From: Paenibacillus albus
GTDB taxonomy: Bacteria > Bacillota > Bacilli > Paenibacillales > Paenibacillaceae
Length of the DNA: 64,000 nt
Reading direction: 5' to 3'
Assembly: GCF_003952225.1 (NCBI RefSeq)
Contig: NZ_CP034437.1
Location: 1,655,501-1,719,500 of the forward strand
Below the pieces are notes generated by a model. It did not search any database. It saw only the letters and a list, made by a program, of their open reading frames with translations, and was not told the DNA's origin. The translations under genes were made by a program, and so were the position numbers. Shown here piece after piece: positions 27,523-37,288 of the stretch (positions within the stretch are counted from its first letter, which is position 1; every line of letters starts with the position of its first letter).

Positions 27523-27768
27523 ATGAACACCGTCACACAATTAGAGCATATCCAGGTATCACCAAATAGTCGGCGTAATGTACTAACTTTTGCTGAAGCA
27601 TGGGACGAAGTATTCGAAAAAGCTATTTCGAAGGACAAGCTCTACGCAGAGGTTAGAGCAGGGCGCATTCCTCATGCAAAGATTGGCTCGAAGATTCTTT
27701 TCCGGCGTGACACCTTAGAAGCATGGTTCAAGCAGCAAGAATCTTTGAATGTAACCTATTCCAATTAA
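27523..27768 (+). CDS. Excisionase-family (MerR-like HTH) DNA-binding protein
   Basis: 81 residues from ATG 27523, with AGGAGG 8 bases upstream (the in-frame TTG at 27517 overlaps that site). The small winged helix of excisionases is present: ISKDKLYAEVRAGRIPHAKIGSKILFRRDTLEAWFK. It lies 27 bp before the integrase gene, the normal xis-int order, and would set the direction of recombination. Confidence 0.8.
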   Translation: MNTVTQLEHIQVSPNSRRNVLTFAEAWDEVFEKAISKDKLYAEVRAGRIPHAKIGSKILFRRDTLEAWFKQQESLNVTYSN

Positions 27769-27795
27769 CATATATTGAAGGGATGGTATCTTTGA

Positions 27796-28961
27796 ATGGC
27801 AAGTGTTCAAAAGCGAGGAGATAACTCATGGCTATTAGTAGTCGAGGCCGGCAACAAGGCTGATGGAACAAGAAATCGGTATACTAGGACCGTAAAAGCC
27901 AAAGGTATTCGAGAAGCGCGCAAATTGCTCGCTGAGTTTGAGACGGAAGTTGAAGCTGGAGAGTATATAGCACCTGAAAAAATGCTTTTTTCAGCTTTTG
28001 TAGATGAATGGCGTGAGAAGCACGCTCGAAAAGAGCTCGGAGTAAAAACACTAGATATTTATGACAGGTTCTTAAAAATCGCATTCTGCCGGTGTTCGGG
28101 CATATTCGTTTAGACAAAATAATGCCGATTCATGTTGTTAATTTCCTTTCCAGCGAACAACGGCAAGATGGCAAAGAAGGTCCGCTTGCTTCCGGAACAT
28201 TAGAGTATCTCTATCGCATACTCAAGAATATTTTTTCAAGGGCAACTGAATGGCGTATTATCAAAAATAACCCTGTCGCGGATGTTAAAAAGCCTAAAGT
28301 GATACAAAAAGAGATTGATGTCTACGATGAAAATGAAATCAGTATATTATTTGATGCTCTAGAAAAGGAACCATTCCATTGGCAGATGTTAATTTTGCTA
28401 GCTATAACAACTGGCCTTCGAAGAGGGGAGCTAGTTGGGCTAGAATGGAAACACATTAATTTAGACACTGGGATTATTGAAGTTAAGCAAAGTATCTCGT
28501 TATCAGAGAACGGAGAGAGAATCATAACTGAACCAAAGACCAAAAAGTCTAAAAGAAAAATATCTCTACCGGACTCAATCATTGAGAATTTGAAGGAATA
28601 CTATTTATACTCTCGTAAAAAGAGATTAACGTTAGGTGATGCTTGGGAAGGAGGAGATCATTTCTTTGTATTTTCAAATTCAGAAGGGAATGCTTATTAC
28701 CCGGAAACGCCTTATCTTTGGTTTCGTAACTTCTTGAAAAAGAATGGTCTCCGGTACATCCGGTTCCATGATTTGAGACATACTTCCGCGACATTATTAA
28801 TAAATCAAGGGGTCCATGCGAAAATCATTTCAGAGAGACTTGGGCATGCCAGCATTACTACGACAATGAATGTATATGGTCATGCACTTCAGTCGGCCGA
28901 CCGGGAAGCTGCAAATAAGTTTAATTCCATTGTTGCATTGAAAAAGCGAAAAACAAAGTAA
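27796..28961 (+). CDS. int: Tyrosine integrase (Tn916/ICEBs1-like), one frameshift
   Basis: About 389 residues read across a break. An AP2-like N-terminus (MASVQKRGDNSWLLVVEAG) is followed by a SAM-like domain and the catalytic domain: TTGLRRGELVGL (Arg), KTKKSKRKISL (Lys), HDLRHTSATLL, LGHASITTTMNVYGH with the Tyr. The frame breaks at the A run 28074-28078; one extra A joins FLKN to RILPVFGHIRL exactly. It is probably the enzyme that placed this element at rlmD. It lies mid-island, which itself suggests a composite structure. Confidence 0.85.
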
Positions 28962-29075
28962 TGGTATGTCAGGAAGAGAACTTATTGACGATTTTAACTC
29001 AACGGACTAATATGGAGATTATTCAAGCTCGTAATGAGCGCTTACAGAATCATAGACAATAAGTCCGTAACGGGC

Positions 29076-29124
29076 AAAGGGGATTCCTTGGAGTAGACTG
29101 AGCTACTCAAGGGAATCCCCTTTA
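29076..29124. terminator. Long inverted repeat, likely bidirectional terminator
   Basis: AAAGGGGATTCC (29076-29087) pairs with GGAATCCCCTTT (29112-29123), and the inner GAGTAG/CTACTC extends the stem past a small mismatch. It separates the integrase from a convergent minus-strand gene. Confidence 0.75.
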
Positions 29125-29177
29125 TATTTATAGGTATTGATCTATTAGTTTGAAGGAGAAGTCATAAGTCAGGTTGA

Positions 29178-29351
29178 CTAAGAACATCCTTGTTTGAGCC
29201 AATCTTTTATCGACTCCTGATAAAATAAGATTCTCCTTCTTATTCTGATATGAGGTATTTGTTTCTCACGGACCATCGCATAGATACAATCCGTTGAGAC
29301 ACCAAGAAGTTCAGAGATTTCATTAACAGTTAGAGTGAGTTTATTCTCCAT
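29178..29351 (-). CDS. Excisionase-like helix-turn-helix protein
   Basis: 57 residues. GAGGAGG precedes the ATG complement at 29349-29351 (MENKLTLTVNEISELLGV). An in-frame upstream start at 29396 lacks a ribosome site. It is a small MerR-like domain, VSTDCIYAMVREKQIPHIRIRRRILFYQESIKDWLKQ in outline, of the excisionase family. It faces the integrase and may be a second recombination directionality factor, or a regulator of the defence cluster to its right. Confidence 0.7.
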   Translation of the reverse strand: MENKLTLTVNEISELLGVSTDCIYAMVREKQIPHIRIRRRILFYQESIKDWLKQGCS

Positions 29352-29513
29352 CCTTATCCTCCTCAATAATTCAAAACTATTAGTATTTTCACCCAATCCT
29401 GTTTCTTTTACTCCTGCCCATTTAAAATTTTAATATAGTCTATATCACTGACCAAGTAATTAAAATTCATGTGATACAATACTACTAAATAACACATATA
29501 AAGGATGAAACCC

Positions 29514-29843
29514 ATGCCGGTTTACAATAAACTTGTTCGTGATCTTATTCCCAAGGTGATCAAAGCAAATGGTAAGGAATGTCGTACACGTATTTTAGAT
29601 GAGGAAGAGTATGAAAAAGAGCTTGCCATAAAGCTTAAGGAAGAGTCAGAGGAATACTTCTCAGCTCAAGGTCCAAAAGAATCATTAGAGGAACTTGCGG
29701 ATATGCTTGAGATCATTCGGGCGTTGGCCACCGTAAATGGTACAACATGGGAGCAACTTGAAGCCTTGAGAGAAAAGAAGGTGGAAGAACGTGGTGGATT
29801 TCAGGATCGGGTGTATCTAATCGATGTCAACGACAACGTTTAA
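29514..29843 (+). CDS. MazG-like nucleotide pyrophosphohydrolase
   Basis: 109 residues. ATG 29514 has AAGGA at the right distance; the ATG at 29505 does not. It begins MPVYNKLVRDLIPKVI, the standard opening of small PRA-PH/MazG-like proteins, with the metal-binding EExxE pattern in LKEESEEYF and ELADMLEIIRAL. The family hydrolyses nucleoside triphosphates or related phosphates. The stop lies 20 bases inside the next gene, so it is coupled to the PLD-helicase. Confidence 0.8.
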   Translation: MPVYNKLVRDLIPKVIKANGKECRTRILDEEEYEKELAIKLKEESEEYFSAQGPKESLEELADMLEIIRALATVNGTTWEQLEALREKKVEERGGFQDRVYLIDVNDNV

Positions 29844-32271
29844 TGTCAAACTCATTACAGAAAATTTAGCTGACGAGCTCATTGCTGGTATGCAGAATGC
29901 ATCCGGAATCTATATCATGACTTCTTTTATAATGCAGTCGGGGGTTCGTTTATTGGCGCCTCATCTGAAAGGAGCGATAGAGCGGGGAGCTGAAGTTAAG
30001 GTTCTGGCTGGCGATTATCTATTTGTTACGCAGCCTGAAGGCCTGCAGGCATTACTTGATATTGATACACGGCTGGAAGCGCGGTTGTGGAGAAGTATGG
30101 GAACGTCATTTCACCCTAAAGCCTATTTATTTGACTATGAAAACGGTGAGGGGCTGCTTATCGTAGGTTCCTCCAACTTCTCCGTGTCTGCTATGAGAAT
30201 GGGGATGGAATGGAACCTAGCGATGAATGCAAAAGCTGAGCCTTATACCTTTCAAGTCGCTTTGGACAAATTCATGCAGAATTTCTACCACGATTCAACA
30301 TTACCCTTGAATGAGCACACTATTGCTATCTATGAAGAGGAGTATCGTATCTGCCATCGTAAAAATCCGGAGTTAATCCGCATGATCACAGAGATGGAAG
30401 TGGATGAATATCGCACCGAGAATAAGGGGGAACCTGAAGAACAAACAGTTACTGGTGGCGAACAACCTCCTATCCATGCCAGGTTTGCTCAAATCGATGC
30501 ACTGGATGCACTAGAGAGAACGTTAGAAGAAGAATATGATAAAGCCATGGTTGTCATGGCTACGGGACTTGGAAAGACCTATCTTGCGGGCTTTTTTGCT
30601 CAGCGGTTTAAACGCGTGCTATTCGTAGCACATCGTGAAGAAATTCTCTTTCAGGCGAAGCGATCCTTCCAGCGCATCATGCCGGATAAAACCTTCGGTA
30701 TTTATAATGGAGTCATGAAAGAGGGTGATGCAGACTGTGTGTTTGCTTCAATTTACACACTAGGGATGAAGAAGCACCGTGAATCCTTCGTTCAGGACCA
30801 GTTTGATCTTATTGTAGTAGACGAATTCCACCATGCTGCTGCGAAGTCGTATCAATCGGTCATCCAATATTTTAAACCGAAGTTTTTACTGGGCATCACG
30901 GCAACACCAGATCGGATGGACGGCAAGGATGTTTATGCTCTTTGTGACGGTAACGTTGCCTATCAGATTCATTTTATTGAGGCCATCCGTCGTGGGTGGT
31001 TGTCCCCGTTCCAGTATTTTGGTGTTTATGATGATACCGATTATTCATCCATTAGATGGCTTGGAACGCACTATGATGATGAACAGCTGACTGCGCTACA
31101 GCTAAAACAAACGCTGGCTAACAAGATCTACGATGCCTGGACAGAGTACAAGCAAACAAGAACGATTGGTTTTTGCTCATCCATTCGGCAGGCGGAATTT
31201 TTGACGGGCTATTTTCAAGACAGGGGAGTTTCAGCGATTAGTCTTCACTCTGGAACAGTAGGAATCACAAGGGAAGAGGCGATTACAAGCCTAGCCAGAG
31301 GGAGCTTAGAAGTTATATTTACAGTCGATTTATTTAATGAGGGTGTAGATATACCTAGTGTAGATACCTTGCTGTTTGTTCGGCCTACAGAATCATTAAC
31401 GGTTTTCACGCAGCAGGTTGGTCGGGGGTTACGATTGTCAGAGCAGAAGTCGCATTGTTCGATCATTGATTTAATTGGAAATTACCGTGATGCAGACGTA
31501 AAGCTTCGATTATTCGCAAGTGATGGGGGAGCTTGGGGAACAGCAAAGGAATCTACTATTCCATCTGTACCTGTCGGGTGTGGGCTCCATCTGGAGATAG
31601 CAGTTATCAATCTGCTCGATGAGTTAAGCCGTAAGAAGCTGCCACATCGCGAGCGTTTGCATCGTTCTTTCCTTGATCTAAAGAATGAGCTCGGACGAAT
31701 CCCAACTTATCTAGAGCTTCACCTTCATGGCAGATCCAACAGCTGGGGATATCGGAACGAATTCGGTTCTTACGTTGGTTTTCTTCAATGGGCCGAGTGC
31801 TTAACGGAAGAAGAAGAGGAACTATATTATAAATATGAGGCTTGGATCCGTGATGTTGAGATGACGGTCATGACCAAGAGCTATAAAATGATTGTTCTCC
31901 TCCATATGCTCAAACGTGGACCGGAACATTGGGCGGAGTCCGTTACCCCTAAGGATGTAGCGTCATTCTTTCACGGTTATCTTATGGAAAAGGAATATCG
32001 AAGACGAATCGATTTCTCCGACAAGGACTCGAAACGGCTCTGGGAGTATAATGAGACAGGGGTTAGCCAGCTTATTGAACGCATGCCAATGACGAAGTGG
32101 GGTTCGGCTAAAGGGAGCATGACCCGCTTCGAGGATGAGGTGTTTAGTCTAAGAATTGAGCCCGCTCTTGAGCATCGTTCTATCTTGTACCGCTGGACAA
32201 AAGAAATTTGTCTTTATAGGCTCCATCATCACTTTGAACGTAAAGAGCAAAAGCAGGGACCCCCTCAGTAA
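29824..32271 (+). CDS. PLD-domain/DEAD-like superfamily 2 helicase fusion
   Basis: 815 residues. The N-terminal phospholipase-D-like nuclease domain (about 1-170) has SFHPKAYLF followed by GSSNFS, one HxK motif, so two copies would be needed for catalysis. A superfamily 2 helicase follows: MATGLGKTYLAGF (Walker A), VVDEFHHAA (DEFH box), LGITATPDRMDG and QQVGRGLRLSEQKS (motif VI). The C-terminal 230 residues are helical and unassigned. Proteins of this layout resemble type III-like restriction or repair helicases. With the MazG-like partner it may be a small defence unit. Confidence 0.8.
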   Translation: MSTTTFNVKLITENLADELIAGMQNASGIYIMTSFIMQSGVRLLAPHLKGAIERGAEVKVLAGDYLFVTQPEGLQALLDIDTRLEARLWRSMGTSFHPKAYLFDYENGEGLLIVGSSNFSVSAMRMGMEWNLAMNAKAEPYTFQVALDKFMQNFYHDSTLPLNEHTIAIYEEEYRICHRKNPELIRMITEMEVDEYRTENKGEPEEQTVTGGEQPPIHARFAQIDALDALERTLEEEYDKAMVVMATGLGKTYLAGFFAQRFKRVLFVAHREEILFQAKRSFQRIMPDKTFGIYNGVMKEGDADCVFASIYTLGMKKHRESFVQDQFDLIVVDEFHHAAAKSYQSVIQYFKPKFLLGITATPDRMDGKDVYALCDGNVAYQIHFIEAIRRGWLSPFQYFGVYDDTDYSSIRWLGTHYDDEQLTALQLKQTLANKIYDAWTEYKQTRTIGFCSSIRQAEFLTGYFQDRGVSAISLHSGTVGITREEAITSLARGSLEVIFTVDLFNEGVDIPSVDTLLFVRPTESLTVFTQQVGRGLRLSEQKSHCSIIDLIGNYRDADVKLRLFASDGGAWGTAKESTIPSVPVGCGLHLEIAVINLLDELSRKKLPHRERLHRSFLDLKNELGRIPTYLELHLHGRSNSWGYRNEFGSYVGFLQWAECLTEEEEELYYKYEAWIRDVEMTVMTKSYKMIVLLHMLKRGPEHWAESVTPKDVASFFHGYLMEKEYRRRIDFSDKDSKRLWEYNETGVSQLIERMPMTKWGSAKGSMTRFEDEVFSLRIEPALEHRSILYRWTKEICLYRLHHHFERKEQKQGPPQ

Positions 32272-32342
32272 TGATGGGGTCTTCGTTTTTATGTCTATAA
32301 AAAGATGTTTGAAATTGGAAATTAAAATCCAGCAGGGAAATA

Positions 32343-35300
32343 TTGTGGGAAAATAGAACTATTATGATGAATAATTCAATTTACTCTGGGATTTCAGTGA
32401 GGTCGGAGTTCATGCTTGATTTTAATTCAATAATAGATCAAATTAAGAATTTACTGGATCATGGTCAAGGATTAAGTGAACGTGAAATATATGAGCAATT
32501 AAATGTAAATGGATTATCTAAGACTGAGTTAAAGGTATTGCTGAAGTTTCAAATAAATAAGAAATGGAAACTATCTGAGAGCAAATATATAGGTCTAAGC
32601 GACCAATCCGAAAAAGATCTTTATAAGTGTTATCGAGAGCTGATAGAGAACAATGATAAAGAAAAAGCCTACGAGATGCTTATTAAGCTAAATCTTTACT
32701 ACTCGGAAAAACAAGAGTATCTAATCGAACGTGCTTTAATGGCAAAAGAGTTAAATAAACCGGAGCAATCTGAGATATGGGCTAAAGCGATGGAAAGGCT
32801 TAACTTAACAGCTAGTAATCAGCATGACCATATTGACATTAGATTTACTACTAATACTCCAGGAAAAAAGTTCTACTTCGTACAGTTAGGGGTGTTTAGG
32901 AAAGCTCCTTTCGTTATTTCAGTTACAGACCCGAGTAATCAGGGAATCCAGAATTATTACATACTTCCATCTACATTGCCTCCTGAGAATTTACTATCAG
33001 AGCATAAGGTAACTGTAGAGTCGTTAGTCTCTGCGCAAACAGAAAAAGAAGTACTAAGCATTTTCATTAATAAGATTGACAATTCAAGTTTGTTATTTGG
33101 AACTCGATATGAGAAAGAGATATTTATTGAACGTTTAATTGTTAATAATATTACCTTGCCGGGTTTAATCACATCCATGGAAGATTTGTGTGATTTGCTC
33201 GGACTTAATTATGTTTCTTTGTCTATGACGGCAGAGAAATTAGAAAGTTATAAAAAAATTGCAAGCTTATACTCTAATGAGACCGCATTTTTATGGATGC
33301 AAAAGTATGATAATGATTATGTGGAATTGAGTTTTTTAAAACGGTATACACCTGATTTAAACGGTGCGTCGCTAAGCGTAGAAGATAATACGCTTATTAT
33401 GAAATATACAATACCTAACAATATAAATGATTTACTTGGTATCGGCGGAATTCTCGCAAAGAGTGGTTATAATTTTCGTGAAACTCAGCTAAAACTATCT
33501 CAAGATATACACCAAAATATGCAAAAAGCGGGAGTGCTGATTGCCGATGCACCGGCTGGAATCGGTAAGTCTTATGCTTATTTAGCCGCGTCTTTGCTGA
33601 AGATTAATGAAGGTGAAAGAATAATTATAAGTACTTTTACAAAAAGTCTACAAAATCAAATTATTAGGGATATTCCTTCTTTCTTTAATAAGTTTGAACT
33701 GCCTATAACGACCGTACAACTTCAAGGCATTTCTAATTACATATGTCTTGAAAGAGTTAAAGTTGGAGGCGATCAATTTCTAGTTAACTGGATTGATCAA
33801 CATCAAAAATATTTTGTTTCAGAAATACCAAGTACACTACTAGAAGCTTCCGATCGAAAAATCCTCTCGGTAAATCATTCGGAATGCACTCAGGAAAAAT
33901 GTCCTTCGTTTAGTAAATGTTTATACTACAAAGCAATTAAAGAAATTAACTCAGCTGACATAGTGGTCACAAACCACTATAGTCTGTTTAATGCCCTCTC
34001 AAACGTAGAAAGCAAAGTACACTTAATATTGGATGAGGGACACCATATTACTGAAGCAATCATGGACGCTTTCTCGTTCGATTTTAACCCAAATGATTTT
34101 TTAAAACAGCTTGTTCGATTGGATTCTATAATAAGTGGATCATTAAGTAATAATTTGATAAATGCCATTAAGGTAATTTCTGAAAATTAGAATTTTTATT
34201 GCAGGAGTCCACACATGAGGAATATTACACTAGTCAAATTCTAGATCCCGAGAAGGTGCTGTCTCCTGTACTGAGTCTGGAATCAGAATTAAAAGATATA
34301 TCTAAGAGGTTAGAAGAACTCGATGAAGCAGTCGGATTGATTGAACCACTTCTTCAATTTATCAATCATCAGAATTATCATTTTTTGTGGTTTGTGATGC
34401 TACCGGTAATATTTATATCAAGGCGGTACGCAAAAGATTTATCAACACTTTTCATGAACGTTTGAAAGAAACAAGTACATCCGTATTAATGCTTTCGGCA
34501 AGTATGATTCTAAAAGGTTGGGATGACAGACATGCTAAAATGGTTGGTTTTGAGAAAGCCGATTTAAAGTCTTACCCGGCTCCCTTTGATTATAGAAGAC
34601 GTTCAATCGTTTTATTACCCTCTGACACTTATTCAGCTAATGATCGTAAAGAATCCATTGTTGAGCGAAGTGAGATAATTGTAAAACTTGCTCAAAAATT
34701 AAATGGTCGAATGCTCGTGCTGTTTAACTCCCGGTTAAGGATGGAGAATTACAGGAATATTATTGCACCAATGCTCGAAGAAATTGGTTTAACATTATTG
34801 TTGGCTAATGATGAATATAGCATTCCTCACACAAATGAATTTCGAAAGGCTGGATCCGGTCATATTTTATTCGGATTAAAAACGTTGTGGGAAGGAATTG
34901 ATATTCCGGGTGATGCCCTGCAGTGTGTGATTATTGAGTCTTTACCTTTTAAGCATCCGTCCGACCCACTTATTGCGTTGGAAGCTAAATTAAATCGATC
35001 GATAGATAGGTTTGAAGCATCAATATTACCTGACGCATCGAGTACGTTATTGCAAGGGTGCGGCCGGTTATTGCGGACGGAACTTGATAAAGGGATCATT
35101 GTCATATTAGATAAAAGAATTCAATATAAAAGTTATGCAGAACGGATGCTGTCGGTTTTACCTGAATATCCGATTATTCGTGACTCAAAGAAAAATATAT
35201 ATAAACACGTTGAACAATTTTTCCAGAATGATAATCACACCGTTTATGATGAAGCTGACCTCGAAGAGTGGACAATGGATGGTGTAAAGCTAAATCGGGA

Positions 35301-37275
35301 AAATTATTATAATTCTAGAAGTAAAATTCTTTCTTTTGTCCAACAAAGATTCCGAATCAATCGCTTAAAGGCATGGCAAGAAAATGTAATAGAGAGGATT
35401 TTTACAGGGGAAGATGTAGTTTGTATAAAGGAAACAGGGGCAGGCAAGTCGTTATGTTATCAAATTCCCGCCTTAATGCGCGATGCCTTAAGTATCGTAG
35501 TAACACCTATAAACTCGTTGATGCGTGATCAGGCAATGAATTTAAGAGAACTTGGCTTTTCAAATGTCGGCTATTTAGCCGCTGATCAAGATGAATTTGA
35601 AAGGCAAGATACGGAGTATCGTTTGAAAAAAGGAGAACTTCGGCTTCTATACGTTTCTCCGGAAAGACTAACTAGAGAACGATTTAAAGAATTGGTTAAG
35701 TTAAACAGCTTGGGCTCCTTAATAGTAGATGAAGCACATTGTATCTCACAGTGGGGGCATAGTTTTAGACTGGATTTTCTAGGTATCGGGCAGTTTTATA
35801 AGGATAACGATTTCGTTAATTGTGCTGCTTTTACAGCTACTGCACCAAGTCATGTGTTGAATGATATTTCAATGAAATTAAGTTTACCGAATCCAACACT
35901 TATCAATAAATTAGATGCTAGAGAAAATTTGCATTTCTCTGTTCTGGATTTTAGCATAATGGACAAGTTTGAATTGTTCGGTGAGAAAACCAGTGTTCTA
36001 TTGCAAATGTTGAATGATATATCTGGTGCAGTAATTGTGTATACATCTACAAGAAATGAAGCCGAACGTCTGAGTAATGTATTAAATGACAGGGGAATAC
36101 CGTCAGCTTACTACCATGCAGGAATGGAACCCGATTCTAAGCACTTGGTACACGAACGATTCCAAGAAAATGGTTTAAAGGTAATAGTTGCAACCATCGC
36201 CTTCGGGATGGGAATTGATAAAAGCGACGTAAGAGCCGTAATTCATTTTGATGTTCCGGGATCTCCAGAGGCGTATTATCAGGAGGCTGGTAGAGCAGGC
36301 AGAGACGGACAGAACGCGCGATGCGTGTTAATGTATCATCCGGATAACGAAAGGACCCAAAAGTACTTCATTAAAGAAATGGTTTATCCTCGTGAACAGG
36401 TTGAGGATATTGTAAGGCAGATAAGAGAAGAAGGTTATCGGTTCTTCTCTTATGATAAATTAAATGATTTACAGGAAAAAGAAGTTATGGTTTTGAATTA
36501 TTTAACAAATAACAGGGCTTTAACAAGAATACAGGATGTTCCAAATAACATTACTCTTAAAAATCGTATGTTGATGGCTGAACTTTACCCTGAATTTTTT
36601 CAAGATAACATGTGGTTAAAAGAAAATGTAAACTTTAATTTTGCAGTGCTTAGAAAATCTGTCGATGATCCTAAAGATATAAAAAAACTTCTTCGAGAGT
36701 GGCTTGGCAAATCACTAATAGAGGCTAGCGGGTGGGGCAACTGGTATGAACCAATTAAGGAAATGACACTCAGTATGGTTGTAGATTCATTTCCTTTTAA
36801 AGAGCTTGAAGAGATTCAGATTAGATCAAGAGATTCTTTCAACAAAGTCTTGGAGTATGTCAGAAATAAATCGGAATGTCGTTATCAATTTCTTAGTAAA
36901 CACTTAGGGGTAAAGGATACCAGATCTTGTGGACATTGTGATATTTGTAAATCAATTGTATTTCCTATTTTAGAGAAACAACGGCGTAAGTTATATAACA
37001 AAAGGCAAGTTAAACGTGAAATTATATCATTAATTGAAAGGTTTAACGGGAGATCAACAAAGTCATATCTTATCAATGCTTTAGTGGGAGAAGCACGCAA
37101 TCAAATAAGACATGAACACCGATTGGATAAAGGCTTTGGGGTCTTGAGCATATACACCTATCAAGAAGTCAATTCCGTAATGGCGGAGTTAATCGAAGAA
37201 GGATTCATAATTTCAGCTGAGCAATACCTATCGTTGACTACACTTGGGAAAAATTTATTAAATGATCAATTATAA
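32343..37275 (+). CDS. Giant DinG-RecQ fusion helicase, two frameshifts
   Basis: About 1,640 residues when two breaks are bridged: AAAA near 34,181 and the T6 run 34381-34386 each need one more base, giving ISEKLEFLLQ and NYHFFVVCDATG. The first half has an unassigned N-terminus, then a DinG/XPD-like helicase: DAPAGIGKSYAYL, iron-sulfur cysteines (ICLERV, ECTQEKCPSFSKC), LILDEGHH. The second half is a RecQ helicase: ETGAGKSLCYQIPAL, VDEAHCISQWGHSFR, AGRAGRDGQNAR, a zinc site ending CGHCDIC, and a winged helix. Start codon TTG 32343 is uncertain; ATG 32412 is an alternative. Confidence 0.75.
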
Positions 37276-37288
37276 GGGGGAATAGTCG

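Noticed and set aside
28962..29177. Search for a fourth att copy after the mid-island integrase
   Set aside because: No CCCGCATAC-like sequence is present there, so I cannot place an element boundary at that point.
34199..34465. Separate small gene between the DinG and RecQ parts
   Set aside because: Its sequence joins both neighbours when one base is added at each end. It is the middle of one fused protein, not a gene of its own.
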